Shown: piece by piece, positions 1-9,400 of the stretch
Layout: each line of letters starts with the position of its first letter
Position numbering within the stretch: position 1 is the stretch's first letter
Source of the DNA: Alteraquisediminimonas sediminicola
Lineage (GTDB): Bacteria > Pseudomonadota > Alphaproteobacteria > Sphingomonadales > Sphingomonadaceae
Length of the DNA stretch: 64,000 bases
Assembly (NCBI RefSeq): GCF_019740335.1
Contig: NZ_JAHXZS010000004.1
Span: 62,001 to 126,000, forward strand
Direction: 5' to 3'
The notes under the pieces: generated by a model
Seen by the model: the letters and a program-made list of their open reading frames with translations, nothing else
Database searches by the model: none
Told to the model about the DNA's origin: nothing
Made by a program: the position numbers and the translations under genes

Positions 1-1
1 C

Positions 2-493
2 CGTCCCGTTCATGAAATGTCGGAAGAACAATTTACGACGATGATCGACATCAACCTGACCGCCGTTTGGCGCGTCAGCAAAGCCGCTGTTCCACACCTG
101 ATCGCGCGTGGCGGGGGAAGGATCGTTAATATCGCGTCGGCGGCTGGGCTGGTCGGTGCGCCAGGTTTCGGTCACTATTGCGCTGCCAAGCATGGCGTCG
201 TTGGACTGACAAAGACAATGGCGGCCGAACTCGCCCCCCATTCGATAACAGTAAATGCGATTTGCCCGGGACTAGTCGACACCAGAATGGTGGAACATTC
301 GGCAGGGCAACTGGCGAGACAGACCGGAATGAGCGAGGACGAGGCCTATGATGCTTTTCTTTCCGTTCACCACATCAAGGAACGGATTACCCCGGTGCAG
401 ACGGCTGCTGCGGTGCTTTATCTCGCCAGCGAACTGGCGAGAACGACGACAGGTGCATGCATACCCGTGGATGGGGGCTGGACGGCAACCTGA
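2..493 (+). CDS. Short-chain dehydrogenase/reductase, C-terminal part (5' end outside window)
   Basis: The reading frame is open to the first base of the window, so the N-terminal NAD-binding Gly-rich motif lies upstream and is not seen. Visible classical SDR signatures in order: the conserved Asn in 'IDINLTAVW', the catalytic Ser in 'NIASAAG', the YxxxK pair in 'YCAAK', then 'NAICPGLVDT' and the C-terminal 'GACIPVDGG'. These make it an NAD(P)-dependent oxidoreductase of the FabG-like classical type; the substrate cannot be read from sequence. An in-frame ATG at position 17 is internal to the domain and not the true start. It converges on the decayed nuclease at 603-987. Confidence 0.88.
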   Translation, partial: RPVHEMSEEQFTTMIDINLTAVWRVSKAAVPHLIARGGGRIVNIASAAGLVGAPGFGHYCAAKHGVVGLTKTMAAELAPHSITVNAICPGLVDTRMVEHSAGQLARQTGMSEDEAYDAFLSVHHIKERITPVQTAAAVLYLASELARTTTGACIPVDGGWTAT

Positions 494-602
494 TAGGCAC
501 AAGTGCGAGAAAATGGTGCCGCACTTGCTGAAATTTAGCCTGATGCCGGGGAAGATCCGGACGGAGCGGCGAAATCGAAAGCCCATATACGACCTCGTAT
601 TC

Positions 603-987
603 TCAGCCTTTGAACAGCTTAAAGTTAACCTGATAACGGAACAAGTCGATGTCAGGGGCGGCTCTCAGGGCTCGCCTCAGGCGCAGGTCATCATCCAAGG
701 CGATAATGCAGCCTCGCACCTGCTGGCTCGGCCCTTCTTGAGTTCAACGACCAACAGCTCCTTCTTGTCCTTGCTCACAGCGAGGAGGTCCATCGGACCG
801 GTATCAGTGGGATATTGCTGCCCATTGGCTTCGTCGCCGTCTGTGAAAATGTCATGCGCCTTGCCCAATTCGGTCGACGCCCAGTTCGCAACGAGGAAAT
901 CCTCCAAGTGTCTCTCAAGCGCGAAGACGGATGGGTCCTTGAACCGCGCCGGGATTGTCGTAGACCCTAACTCCAGACAGGAAGGGG
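603..987 (-). pseudogene. Remnant of a PDDEXK (NucS/DUF91-like) nuclease with an internal deletion
   Basis: Read on the minus strand, a first frame from about 987 to 720 gives '...FALERHLEDFLVANW', 'GQQYPTDTGPMDLLAVS' and 'ELLVVELKKGRAS', containing the D...ExK catalytic core typical of NucS-like nucleases. At about 719 the homology jumps to another frame that gives 'VRGCIIALDDDLRLRRAL' and 'DIDLFRYQVNFKLFKG' followed by TGA at 603-605, the usual C-terminus of this family. The segment that normally joins them (roughly 25 residues) is missing, so the junction is a deletion with frameshift. The N-terminus is also gone: TAG at 988-990 closes the frame upstream. No intact product is expected. Family assignment is from memory of conserved sequence, not from a search. 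Confidence 0.6.
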
Positions 988-1022
988 CTACGATATGCCT
1001 GCGGCCGTTAAACGATCACCTC

Positions 1023-2444
1023 TCAAAACCCACTAAGCGGCACCATGACCATTCTCTGTGACCTGCGTGCGAAGAACCAGGCGAGGGCCTGGCTGATACT
1101 ATCGACCTGATCGTCATGCCGACCTTGCGGAAAAGCGGCGATCTCGGTGCGCAGGTGATCGAGCCAGGACGCACGTTCGGGTAGGTAGACATGCCCCGCC
1201 TCAATCCTTGACGACTGAGCATGAAGCCGCGTCAGTTTGTCCTCTTTCGGCATGAACGCAGTCGGATAGGGGATGCCATGATGTTCGGTCCGAAGTTGCT
1301 GGATCAGTGACGTACCCGAGCCCTTGTCTTCGATCAGGATCGTGCGCGCATCCCATGTCTTCGCAAGTTCGACGACCCGGCGCTTGAGTGACGGAAAATC
1401 CCGCCGGGCGCGGTCAATGTCGAGGAGATATAGCCGGTCACCAACCGTGCCCCAAGTCGTGCACACGCTATAGTCATGATGCTCCTCCGGTTTGGAGGCG
1501 GTGTCCCATGACTGGATCACCGACATCTGCATGCGGGGTGGTGCTTCGTTGTAACTTTGGAACCACCCCCATTTGACGATCTCACCATCGGCCGGGACCG
1601 GACATTGCTGATACTGTGCAGAGAAGGTCGCGGACCCAAGCGCCCGCCTGAGACTGTCGAGCACATGCTGGGGTTCGCGCGCAGGGTGCAGTACATCTCC
1701 CGCCTTGCGATGATACAGCTTGCCGGGGCCGATCTCGATGCTGTTATCAACTTCAGCAATGGCGGGTAGACGTAGCGTGGTCCACCCCTCGAGCTGTTCG
1801 ACATGGCCTGCTAGGTCATCAATATGTAGCCGCTGCTGCACCAGGATGATGGCATTCTCAGCCTTGTTGTTGAGACGGGAGAGGGCCGTGCGACTGTACC
1901 AGCCATTGACTGCCTCCCGCCGCGCTTCCGACATCGCGTCTTCAGGTTTGAGCGGATCATCGATGATGATCAGGTCACCCCCGCGTCCGGTGAGCGTCCC
2001 ACCGATCGATGTCGCATAGCGATAGCCGCGCCTCGTCGTCTCGTAATTGCTCTCCTGGTTCTTGCTGTCGCTGATCCGGGTCGCTGGAAACAATCTGCGG
2101 TACCAGTCGCTCTGCATCAACGCCCGACAATCGGCAGCATGTTTGGCGGCCAGATCCGCCGAATAGCTCGCGGTGATGATCTTGCGTGTCGGGTCATGGC
2201 CGAGCAGGAAGGCGGGAAAGGCAACCGAGGCGGTGACGGATTTGAGCGATCGCGGCGGCACCTCGATCTTGAGCCGCTTGATCTTACCACGCCGTACCTG
2301 TTCGAGATGCCAGCACAAGGCATGGAGATGCCAGTTGGACAGAAACTGCTCGCCGGGATTGAGGGTGAAGAAGGACCGCATCAGAAAACTGTGCAGATCC
2401 TGCCGCAGCATCGCGTCAAGCAGGCGCGGGTCATGTTGCGTCAT
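1023..2444 (-). CDS. Phage terminase large subunit (TerL)
   Basis: 473 residues, starting at the ATG of 'MTQHDP'; the open frame runs further upstream but that part overlaps the DUF5681 gene and does not resemble terminase. An ATPase half shows a degenerate Walker A ('VPPRSLKSV') and a Walker B ('DLIIIDDP'). An RNase H-like nuclease half shows acidic residues in 'IQSWDTAS', 'ILIEDKGSG' and 'HDDQVDSIS'. The protein would package DNA into phage or gene-transfer-agent-like heads. It starts 14 bases inside the preceding DUF5681 frame, suggesting translational coupling. No portal, protease or capsid gene follows; downstream is a decayed nuclease, so this is an orphaned packaging fragment. The frame itself appears intact. 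Confidence 0.85.
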   Translation of the reverse strand: MTQHDPRLLDAMLRQDLHSFLMRSFFTLNPGEQFLSNWHLHALCWHLEQVRRGKIKRLKIEVPPRSLKSVTASVAFPAFLLGHDPTRKIITASYSADLAAKHAADCRALMQSDWYRRLFPATRISDSKNQESNYETTRRGYRYATSIGGTLTGRGGDLIIIDDPLKPEDAMSEARREAVNGWYSRTALSRLNNKAENAIILVQQRLHIDDLAGHVEQLEGWTTLRLPAIAEVDNSIEIGPGKLYHRKAGDVLHPAREPQHVLDSLRRALGSATFSAQYQQCPVPADGEIVKWGWFQSYNEAPPRMQMSVIQSWDTASKPEEHHDYSVCTTWGTVGDRLYLLDIDRARRDFPSLKRRVVELAKTWDARTILIEDKGSGTSLIQQLRTEHHGIPYPTAFMPKEDKLTRLHAQSSRIEAGHVYLPERASWLDHLRTEIAAFPQGRHDDQVDSISQALAWFFARRSQRMVMVPLSGF

Positions 2445-2826
2445 TGTCAGGACCTTCCGACAAGAGATGGCCAAAGCTTTCGAGAATTGCGCGATCCTCT
2501 TCAGACCAGTTGGTGTCCATCGGCGGCTCGTCATTATCCGATAGATGGTTATGTCGAAGATTGAACACGATGTTGATCGCCTTGAGGTCTCCTTTGAGCG
2601 CCCGCTCTCGCAGCCTGAACAACATGGCGGTATCAGCACGGACCCGTTTCCGTATTCCGTTGATCGATACCGTGACCTTTTCACTGAGCACGGGTTCGAG
2701 CAGATCGGCCATGCTCTGTTTGCGTCGGGGGCGACCACGCGGATTACCCGACTGACCCGGTTTGAAACGTGTGTGACGGGGAGGGCGGCCATAGCCCACG
2801 GCATCATTCGGTTCGGGCTCAGCCAT
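2431..2826 (-). CDS. DUF5681 domain protein (phage packaging-associated)
   Basis: 131 residues starting 'MAEPEPNDAV'. The N-terminal basic segment 'FKPGQSGNPRGRPRRK' is the hallmark of DUF5681, a small family commonly found directly upstream of terminase large subunits in alphaproteobacterial prophages; it may act as a small-terminase-like DNA-binding subunit, but that role is inferred. The start codon lies 2-5 bases inside the 3' end of the methylase gene, and its own 3' end overlaps the terminase start, so the three genes form a tightly coupled unit read right to left. Confidence 0.72.
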   Translation of the reverse strand: MAEPEPNDAVGYGRPPRHTRFKPGQSGNPRGRPRRKQSMADLLEPVLSEKVTVSINGIRKRVRADTAMLFRLRERALKGDLKAINIVFNLRHNHLSDNDEPPMDTNWSEEDRAILESFGHLLSEGPDNDAT

Positions 2827-3913
2827 GCTGCGCTTCCTTTGCGATCCGCTGCGCGACCTGTCTGAAAGTCTCTCCGGTCGAGCTAAGGGTTGGCATCTGG
2901 CCAAAGGCCGCCTCGAAGCGACGCAGGATGACGTCGCAATAAAGCGGGTCGAGTTCCATCAGACGCGCTACGCGCCCGCATTGCTCGGCTGCGATCAAGG
3001 TGGTGCCGGAACCGCCAAAGCCATCAAGGATGATGTCGTCGCGGTCGCTGGCATCTTTGATGATGTCCGCAATCATATCGACCGGCTTGACGGTCGGATG
3101 CCATGACAAGGCCTCCTTACGCTCGGCCGAGAAGCTGTTGACCCCGGCATAGTTCCAGACATTGGAACGATGACGCCCGTTTTTACCCAGTTCCACATTA
3201 TTGATATGCGGTCGGCGGCCTTTCTTGAACACGGCCACCAATTCATGCTGGGAGCGGTACAAAGAGCCCATGCCGGCATTGCTCTTGGCCCAGACGCACA
3301 GGTTGAGCCAGTCATCATAGACCGCAGCCCCGGCGCTCATCAGCTCAGGCAGATGACGCCAGTCCATGAATACATAATGGAGTGAGCCGTCCTTCGCGAC
3401 CTTGGCCATGGCATCGAGTGATCCGGTCAGGAACGCGATGAACTCGCGCTCGGTCATTTCACCCGTCCCTTGGACGAACTCACGATGCTGCATCTTGCCG
3501 AGACCGGAGACATGTCCCTTGATCGGGACATTGTACGGTGGGTCGGTGACGACCAAGCGCACCTTGTCGCGTCCCATCAAATTTTGATAGCTGGCGTGGT
3601 CCAGAGCATCCCCGCATAAGAGCCGATGTCGCCCCAATTGCCAAAGGTCGCCCACCTGACAGATGGCAGGGCCGGTCTGCACCTCAGGCACTTCATCAGG
3701 TTCGTCCACCGGATCACCCGCATCGATGATCAGTTCGATCTCGCGCAGGTCGAAGCCGGTCAAGGTCTCGTCGATTTCCAAGGTGCATAGATCGCCCAGT
3801 TCGAGCGCGAGCAATTCGCGATCCCAACCAGCTTTCTCGGCCAGTCGGTTGTCGGCGATGACATAGGCGCGTTGCTGTGCCTCGCTCAGCCAATCGATGC
3901 ACAGGACTGGCAC
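2819..3913 (-). CDS. ParB-like / DNA N-4/N-6 adenine-specific methylase, N-terminally truncated
   Basis: The C-terminal methyltransferase is complete: 'VVTDPPYN' (motif IV) precedes 'DGFGGSGTTLIAA' (SAM-binding motif I), the order of beta-class methylases. Only the tail of the usual N-terminal ParB-like nuclease domain is left ('IDWLSEAQQRAYVIADNRLAE'-type residues at positions 7 onward). In-frame homology continues upstream of the GTG at 3913 as 'RLGLDDVPVL' and then fails near 3935, with TAA a little further, so roughly 60-70 residues have been lost. Such fusions sit in phage packaging modules. With the ParB part broken, methylase activity is possible but unproven; 3913 is only the first available start codon. 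Confidence 0.72.
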   Translation of the reverse strand: MPVLCIDWLSEAQQRAYVIADNRLAEKAGWDRELLALELGDLCTLEIDETLTGFDLREIELIIDAGDPVDEPDEVPEVQTGPAICQVGDLWQLGRHRLLCGDALDHASYQNLMGRDKVRLVVTDPPYNVPIKGHVSGLGKMQHREFVQGTGEMTEREFIAFLTGSLDAMAKVAKDGSLHYVFMDWRHLPELMSAGAAVYDDWLNLCVWAKSNAGMGSLYRSQHELVAVFKKGRRPHINNVELGKNGRHRSNVWNYAGVNSFSAERKEALSWHPTVKPVDMIADIIKDASDRDDIILDGFGGSGTTLIAAEQCGRVARLMELDPLYCDVILRRFEAAFGQMPTLSSTGETFRQVAQRIAKEAQHG

Positions 3914-4223
3914 ATCATCAAGGCCAAGCCTAAACGCGAACCCCTCATTGTTCTGTTACCGTTATCCCTGATTCGGTAGAATCATTACAAGCGGTATTTC
4001 AATTTGTTGCCAATATGACAGTGAAATAGCTGTTGGCGACGATATTTCGAACAGACTGAGAGTATGCAATGCTTACGCGAAGTCCGATATTTAATTACGC
4101 ACGGCTTCCCCGCTGATGCGACAGGTTAGCGGCTGGCACTAATGATTGAAGCAAATTTCGCGATGCTAGGCGATGGATATAGGATGGGACCTGTCGAGAG
4201 TGTGTTTACAGGCGCTCACTCAA

Positions 4224-4263
4224 TGACCGGCCCCCACTGAGTGGTCCGTGTGGATTGTTAGTG
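4224..4263. repeat. Left terminal inverted repeat of the IS3-family element
   Basis: Begins TGACCGGCCCCCACTGAG and ends GTGTGGATTGTTAGTG. It matches the reverse complement of 5036-5074 except for one extra G and one G/T substitution. Confidence 0.85.
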
Positions 4264-4837
4264 CATTTGTGCCTCTATCGCCAGTGTTGGCCGGAGGTGG
4301 AGCGTAGCGTAACCGGAGGACGGCGCTGGCGATGGAGCGGCGCCGGTAGCCCAGAGAGCTATGCGGGCGCACAGTGTTTTAATGCCGCCGCCAAGCTTCA
4401 ATCAGTATTTTGGCTTCTGCAGGGCTGTAGAAGATTTCACCATTCAACAGCTCGTCGCGAAGCGACCCGTTGAAGCTTTCATTGTATCCGTTCTCCCACG
4501 GCGATCCCGGCGTGACGTAGAGTGTGGTCACGCCGATCTGTGCCAGCCATTTCTGGACGGCCGTCGCGATAAATTCGCTGCCGTTGTCTGACCTTATATT
4601 GGCAGGCGACCCGCGCGTGATGAACAACTCCGCTAATGCGGCCAAGACATCTTCGTGGCGGAGTTGGCGGGCGACAATAAGCGCCAGACATTCACGGCTG
4701 GCCTCATCGATAATCGTCAGAATGCGTAACTTACGGCCGTCATGCTTCCGACCCTCGACGAAGTCGTATGCCCACACCAATGCTCGAACGAATGGGCAAG
4801 TCCAGTCGAGAAAGTCGGTCTTCCGGAATTCCTGCAT
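4264..4837 (-). pseudogene. IS3-family transposase orfB, 5' truncated and with a nonsense codon
   Basis: The integrase core is recognisable: '[15 protein letters not shown]', '[10 protein letters not shown]', 'SDNGSEFIA' (second Asp) and '[19 protein letters not shown]' (catalytic Glu). After 'EAWRRH' a TAA at 4379-4381 stands where the family has Tyr ('RRHYNTVRPHSSLGY'); the same frame then continues 'NTVRPHSSLGY', so the stop is a point mutation of an otherwise homologous end. Upstream of about 4837 the homology to orfB stops and no orfA is present. The transposase is therefore not expected to work, and movement would need an enzyme supplied by an intact copy. Confidence 0.8.
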
Positions 4838-4846
4838 CTGGACTTC

Positions 4847-5041
4847 TGTAACGATATCCGTCTGTATGGTTTCATGAAGAAAGCGCCCATCGAAGATGAC
4901 CTGCTGGATCTGGCTGACCGGCTATGCAACGCTGCTGGCATAATGATGGAAGACCACCATTTCCTCGCAGTCGCTTCGTCCGCAACGAATGTTAGGACGC
5001 GTCTCCGGGACCTTAAGCACTTCAAGGCGCAAATACACTAA
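4847..5041 (+). pseudogene. Unrecognised C-terminal gene fragment captured inside the IS
   Basis: On the plus strand, from about 4847 to the TAA at 5039-5041, the frame reads '[17 protein letters not shown]', '[20 protein letters not shown]' and '...VRTRLRDLKHFKAQIH'. Its composition is protein-like and it starts exactly where transposase homology ends, so it looks like the 3' end of a foreign gene joined to the IS interior. I do not recognise the family. It has no start signal of its own. The alternative is that it is a chance open frame. Confidence 0.35.
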
Positions 5042-5074
5042 CAATCCACACGGAACACTCAGTGGGGGCGGTCA
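5036..5074. repeat. Right terminal inverted repeat of the IS3-family element
   Basis: Begins CACTAACAATCCACAC and ends GTGGGGGCGGTCA, complementary to the left repeat. The stop codon of the plus-strand passenger fragment overlaps its inner edge. Confidence 0.85.
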
Positions 5075-5428
5075 CTTTGGAGAAAAGCATTTCATTCCCC
5101 AACATTAATAAACGCCCTTTATCGGGGAAAATACTGATTCCAGCCCTATCGCTGAACTGACTAAAATTAAAATGCGGCCCGAGGGCTTAATACGAGCTCT
5201 TTGACTTTAGTCCGGCATTGCTTGCTGTGTCGGGCTATTTTTTCGGAACTTTGGGACGGCGAGACAGTTAGCTCCATACATCCCGTCCACACCGCACTGC
5301 GGTCAGCTTCGTCATGATCACAAAAATGCGACATGAAATGAGAATTTCGACGCATTCGTTCATCCAAGCCGCATCAAGCGGCCATCATCGCTCAAATATG
5401 CGGGGCATATCCCGTCAGGAGTCCTATT
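5075..5428. other. Intergenic region upstream of the universal stress protein
   Basis: No convincing gene. An open frame on the minus strand (5167-5367) has no ribosome-binding site and unusual composition, and is not called. The promoter of the stress-protein/glucan synthase operon must lie here; an AGGAG ribosome-binding site is seen about 8 bases before the ATG at 5429. Confidence 0.4.
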
Positions 5429-6451
5429 ATGTTGGCAGCAAGGGCAAATTCGACGAATGCGTTAGGAGAACAGTCTTCCAATGACTTCCATGTTGCTGCT
5501 TGCATTGCCCATCCCGAACACGCCGGGCCGATTTTGCAACATGCCTTTGCACTGGGCAAATCATTGGATGCCGATGTGACCTTGTTGCAGGTGCTGGAAG
5601 AACAACACGATTCCAACCGGCCCGACCCGATCGAATGGGACTTGCGCCGCCACGAGGCACGCCGGTTGCTGAACGAAATGGCCAGCCCGCCGGATGCATC
5701 GATGGCGCGGGCCAATATCCATCTGACCGAAGGCTTCAGGGCCGATGAAATCCAGCGTTTCGCGCATGATCATAGCGGCAGTCTGTTGGTCGTCGGCATG
5801 CAGGAAACAAGCGCAAGGCATTGCCGGGGGATCGGCGGGACGATCCATCATCTCCTCCATAGTGCGGCGGGCTATATGTTGCTGGTGCCGTGCAATGGTC
5901 ACATGGCCCCCGTGACCAGCTACCGCCGGATTTTGGTCCCGGTCGATGGCTCTACCTGGGCTGCAAGCGCGCTCCCGCTGGCGGTGCGGTTGGCGCAGGC
6001 AAATAATGCGGAACTGCTGCTCGCTCATGTCATTCCGCCGCCGGAATTGACGGAGACCCGCCCCTATGATGCCGCTGACATCGCGCTTCGGGAACAGGTG
6101 ATCGAACGCAACCAACAAACCGCCGATGCGTATCTGGAACGGATGCGCCAATATGTCGCGGATATGCAGGTGCGCGTCCGGATCATCTCTACCCAATGCA
6201 AGGATGTCCGCGCGAAACTTGAACAGATCATCCGCACGGAAAATGCCGATCTCGTCATCATGTCCGCGCGTGGTCATGGCCTGTCGGCCAATGCCGACAT
6301 GCCCTATGGCAGCGTTGCGAGCTATTTGATGATGCATTCACCCGCGCCGTTGCTAGTGATCCCCGCGATTAGTGGCGCGGCAAAAGCCATGGCCCGACCC
6401 TCCAATGGTCAGGCGAGTGAAGTACGGATGCCGATGTTCAATCAAGTATGA
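5429..6451 (+). CDS. Tandem-domain universal stress protein (UspA family)
   Basis: 340 residues with two Usp domains. The first (about residues 25-150) is divergent; the second (about 168-310) starts 'YRRILVPVDGSTWAASAL' and ends with a nucleotide-binding loop of the form 'ARGHG...YGSVASYLM' and 'APLLVIP', the ATP-binding pattern of UspA proteins. Such cytosolic proteins respond to stress or energy state. A good AGGAG site precedes the ATG. The stop codon overlaps the start of the glucan synthase gene (ATGA at 6448-6451), so the two are translationally coupled, linking stress sensing to periplasmic glucan production. That functional link is inference. Confidence 0.9.
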   Translation: MLAARANSTNALGEQSSNDFHVAACIAHPEHAGPILQHAFALGKSLDADVTLLQVLEEQHDSNRPDPIEWDLRRHEARRLLNEMASPPDASMARANIHLTEGFRADEIQRFAHDHSGSLLVVGMQETSARHCRGIGGTIHHLLHSAAGYMLLVPCNGHMAPVTSYRRILVPVDGSTWAASALPLAVRLAQANNAELLLAHVIPPPELTETRPYDAADIALREQVIERNQQTADAYLERMRQYVADMQVRVRIISTQCKDVRAKLEQIIRTENADLVIMSARGHGLSANADMPYGSVASYLMMHSPAPLLVIPAISGAAKAMARPSNGQASEVRMPMFNQV

Positions 6452-9400
6452 ACATCATGGCAGATGCGCAAGGCGATCCGGTCGTAGTCCTCGCCGATGA
6501 ACTGGCGCTGCGTCATCAACTTGAAGGCCTTACCCGCAAAACATCGCCGATCGTCGCATGGGCCAAATTGGCAGAGGTCAAGCCATGGCTGTCACGCGCG
6601 CTGACCGCCGCTGGCCATAATGATGCCAGCAACGCCTCTGCTGCTGAATGGCTGCTCGATAATGATTTCGAGGTGCAGCGCGCCTTGCTCCAGATCGATG
6701 AAAGCCTGCCGCGCGGCTTTTACGATCGTCTGCCGGGCATCGCTGGCCGCGACAAGATCTATCCACGGGTCTATGACCTTGCCCATGGCCTGTTGCAGGC
6801 GGCCCATCTCCAGCTTGCGGTTGGCCAGTCGATCAGATTCATTTCCGCCTATCAGGCGCGAATGCCGCTGACGATAGCGGAATTATGGGCCTTTCCGACA
6901 ATGCTACGGATCGCCTGTATCGAATTGCTGGCCGCAGGGTTCAGTGCCTTGTTCGAAAATGTCCCCCCGCCTTTCCCGGCGGATGTGACAGCCTATCTCC
7001 ATCTACCGGCGGACCCGACCGAATGCGTGGCGCGCGCCATCGCCAATCTGGGGGTGGTCGCCGGCATTCAGTGGAAGGACTTTTTCGACCAGACCAGCCG
7101 GACCGAGGCGATTTTGTGCCATGATCCCGCCGATGTCTATCCCCATATGGATTTCGATACCCGCGACCGCTACCGTCATGCGATCGAAAAATGTGCGGAA
7201 CTGACCCGATTGGACGAATGGGACGTCGCAGAGCGCGCCATCGCCCATGCGCGGCAAAGTCGCCACCCCCCGCTCAATCATGTTGGCTATTGGCTGATCG
7301 GCGAAGGCCAGCGCGCCTTTGAAGAAGAATTAGGCGTGCGGCGCAGCGGGTGGGAGGCCGTCACCCAGCCATTGGCGCGTTACCCGATGCATATCTATGC
7401 CCTTGCCCTTGTGGTGATCGGCGTGATCGGCTTGGTGCTGCCCGGCCTCTATCTTGCCAGCTTTCATCCATCGCCCGAGATATGGGTAGTCGGCCTGTTG
7501 CTAAGCGCAATCCCCTCCTCAATCATCAGCGTCACCTTCATCAATTGGCTCGTCAATCTGATCGTGCCGCCACGGGTGTTGCCCAAGCTCGATTTCGACA
7601 AGGGCCTTGCCCCCGATTGCACCACCGTCGTCATCATGCCGGTCATCATCGCCAAGCCGGGCGATATCGATGGGATCATGCGACGGCTGGAAAGCCATTA
7701 TCTCGCCAATGCCGACCCGATCCTCCATTTCGCCTTATTAAGCGATGTGACCGATGCCGAACGCGCGCGCAACACGGGCGATGAAGTAATCGAACAGGCG
7801 CTCACATCGGGAATCGAGATATTGAACGCCCGTTATGGCCGGGATGCCAAAGGGCCGTTTGTCCTGTTGCACCGCCACCGGCTGCACAATCCGGCGCAGG
7901 GCTGCTGGATGGGTTGGGAACGCAAGCGCGGCAAGATCGAGCAGTTCAACCATTTCCTGCTGACCGGCGATGCCAGCGCCTTTCCCGTAACGACTGGCGA
8001 TGTCAGCGCCCTTCACGGCACCCGTTTTGTCGTGACGGCGGACGCCGATACCCGCCTGCCGCCGGGCGTGGTCCATCGCATGGTCGGGACATTGGCCCAT
8101 CCGTTGAACCGGGCGCATTTCGATCCGCGCTCCGATCGGGTGACTATGGGTTATACGATCCTGCAACCGCGCGTCGAAATCGCGCCGGATGTCGAACGTC
8201 AGTCCTTTTTCACCCGCTTTTTCGGTGGCGACACTGCCATCGACATTTATTCGCGCGCTGTGTCCGATGTCTATCAGGATCTCTCCGGTAGCGGCATTTT
8301 CATCGGCAAGGGCATTTACGAGGTCGCGAGCTTTGCCCGCAGTCTTGCAGGCGTGGTCCCGGATAACAGCCTGCTCAGCCATGATCTGTTCGAAGGTCTG
8401 CACGGTCGCGCAGGTCTTGCGACTGACATCATCATCTATGAAGGCTTTCCCGACGGTTATCTCGATCATGCGCGGCGCACGCACCGCTGGGTCCGGGGCG
8501 ATTGGCAAATCCTGTTGTGGCTGCTGCCATTTGTGCCGGGACATGACCGGAAATGGCGGCGCAATCGTCTCGGCTGGTTTGACCGGCTCAAGATTGTCGA
8601 CAATTTACGCCGCAGCATCGCGCCGATAGCGACGATGATGTTGTTGCTGGGCGGCTGGCTCATCCTGCCCGGCAATCCGTTGGTGTGGACATTGCTCGCG
8701 GTCGCCGCGCCCGGTGCGTATTTGTTCACGGATCTGGTGTCCGAAATTGCCAGCATCGGACATCGCGGCACATGGCGCAGCATGACTCGTCGCTTCCTGA
8801 TCCATCTCGGGCGCTGGGCCTTGGTGCTGGTGTTTCTGGCCAATGACGCGGCTATCGCGCTCCACGCGATCGCCGTCACGCTCTTCCGGCTGATCGCGCG
8901 TCGCCATTTGCTGGAATGGACATCAGCCGCGCAGATGGCCGAACATTTTGCCAGAAGAGACCCGCGCCGCATGGCGTGGCGCGAAATGCGGTCGTCGCCC
9001 GTTGCGGCCGTCATCATTGGCGTGCTCGTCTGCTACTTCAGCCCGCAGGCACTAGGGGCAGCCCTGCCCCTAGTGCTGTTGTGGATTGCCGCGCCTGAAA
9101 TCGCGACATGGATCGCGCTGCCGCTCCGCACAAAAGAGGAGACGCTGACCGCGCCCGACCGCTTGTTCCTGCGCAAAGTGGCGCGGCGGACATGGCTCTA
9201 TTTCGAAACCTTCGTCCGGCCAGACGATAATTGGCTACCGCCTGATAATTACCAAGAACCGCCTTATGAAGAAATCGCCCACCGCACCTCGCCCACCAAT
9301 GTCGGGGTCATGCTGCTGGCGGCGCTAACCGCATGGCGGCTTGGCCATATCGATCTAAGCGATCTGGCCGTGCGCCTGCGCAATACGCTCGATACGATGG

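Larger units (their letters stand above)
4224..5074. mobile_element. Chimeric/decayed IS3-family insertion sequence
   Basis: A 0.85-kb element bounded by near-identical inverted repeats at 4224-4263 and 5036-5074. The left two thirds carry the 3' part of an IS3-type transposase orfB on the minus strand. The right third, where orfA and the start of orfB should be, instead holds a plus-strand coding-like segment. IS3 elements of this TIR type (TGACC(G)CCCCC ends) are normally about 1.2 kb, so internal sequence has been replaced. The bases next to the ends (tcaa left, cttt right) show no target duplication, consistent with rearrangement rather than simple insertion. Confidence 0.7.

Noticed and set aside
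348-1061. A 237-codon open frame on the plus strand
   Set aside because: It runs across the end of the SDR gene and antisense to the nuclease remnant, has no ribosome-binding site and no recognisable motif.
2445-2807. Longer terminase start upstream of 2444
   Set aside because: The extra 121 codons lie antisense-free but out of frame within the DUF5681 and methylase genes and contain stop-avoiding low-quality sequence unlike any terminase.
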